From Shewanella phaeophyticola (GTDB taxonomy: Bacteria; Pseudomonadota; Gammaproteobacteria; Enterobacterales; Shewanellaceae): a stretch of 64,000 nucleotides of DNA. Shown piece by piece: positions 63,682 to 64,000 of this stretch (position 1 is the first letter of the stretch; each line of letters opens with the position of its first letter). Made by a program: the position numbers and the translations under genes. Where the stretch lies: assembly GCF_025398315.1 (NCBI RefSeq), contig NZ_JAODOQ010000001.1, positions 4,092,001 through 4,156,000 on the forward strand, written 5' to 3'. Below the pieces are notes generated by a model. The model was not told the DNA's origin. It did not search any database and worked only from the letters and a program-made list of their open reading frames with translations.

Positions 63682-63930
63682 TTAACCCCCTGTTACTGGA
63701 GGGAAGAATGCCACTTCATCACCGGCCTTTATCTGGGTATCCCATTGGCTTATCGTTTGATTAACCGCAACAAGTAGCTTATCCGAAGTGAGCACTTTGG
63801 CTCACTTATCATCGGTTGCAGCCAGTGCAGCACGTAGCTCTTCTGCGGTATGGATATTGGCGCTACTGTGCTCCACTTTCGCGGTACCGAGTAACTCGCG
63901 GACTTGCGCAAAAAATAATACTTGGATCAT
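63682..63930 (-). CDS. moaD: molybdopterin synthase small subunit MoaD, in-frame stop
   Basis: 82 aa ubiquitin-like sulfur carrier from ATG 63930 (MIQVLFFAQVRELLG), with GAGAG upstream, ending in the required Gly-Gly (FFPPVTGG). A TGA at 63802-63804 interrupts it after ATDDK. Family members often have Trp there, and TGG-GCC would give TGA-GCC by one G-to-A at GGGCC. The rest is unbroken, so I read this as the same class of consensus error and not a real nonsense mutation. Confidence 0.85.
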
Positions 63931-64000
63931 AGTGGTCTCTCAATACATTAATTTGATGACAATAAATAACTTAACTAGCCAATATTAAGCAGTAAAGTGG

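Overview
The window is a piece of a Shewanella chromosome, or that of a very close relative in the Gammaproteobacteria. The evidence is gene order (murB-birA-coaA-tRNAs-tufB-secE-nusG-rplKAJL-rpoBC next to an rrn operon; fabR divergent from a fatty-acid desaturase; gspCDEFGHIJKLMN followed by hslR-hslO-pckA), protein character, moderate-to-low GC, and 16S/23S/5S genes. No prophage, CRISPR array, restriction system or plasmid gene is visible. Almost everything is core genome.

Layout. 1-11.8 kb (minus strand): the transcription/translation superoperon, rpoC (partial), rpoB, rplL, rplJ, rplA, rplK, nusG, secE, tufB and four tRNAs (Thr, Tyr, Gly, Thr). 11.9-14.9 kb: coaA (+), then birA and murB (-). 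15.1-21.7 kb: a full rrn operon on the minus strand (two promoters, 16S, tRNA-Ile, tRNA-Ala, 23S, 5S). It is followed by two extra truncated 5S 3' ends, each with its own terminator. 21.9-33.3 kb: an RRM protein, murI, trmA, a MITE, fabR/desaturase with a FabR operator, an MFS-acyltransferase fusion with a TetR regulator, selD-mnmH, an unknown lipoprotein and a second MITE type. 33.3-47.1 kb: cysQ, nudE, yrfG and a 12-gene type II secretion operon. 47.3-52.7 kb: hslR, hslO, pckA, a second copy of the first MITE, and an M14 peptidase. 52.8-64 kb: a GIY-YIG protein, moeA-moeB, two tiny genes, a diguanylate cyclase, an RluA-like synthase, a PepSY/response regulator/histidine kinase operon, modABC and moaED. 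The molybdenum genes (transport, molybdopterin synthase, molybdenum insertion) form one functional theme at the right end.

The most striking feature is not a gene. At least a dozen conserved, mostly essential genes carry a 1-2 base indel, or a G-to-A change, exactly at or beside a GGNCC sequence. They include rpoB, tufB, rplA, rplJ, rplK, gspE, gspH, hslO, pckA, an M14 peptidase, a sensor kinase, modC and moaD. The tRNA-Thr(TGT) and 5S genes appear affected too. Gene lengths return to family size when the lesion is undone. A living cell cannot lack RpoB, L1, L10 and EF-Tu together, so I read these as consensus sequencing errors. Their motif focus, together with shortened homopolymers elsewhere, suggests base-modification-dependent miscalling in a long-read assembly. 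That would mean the strain carries a GGNCC-type cytosine methyltransferase outside this window. Affected genes are annotated below at full length as CDS, not as pseudogenes.
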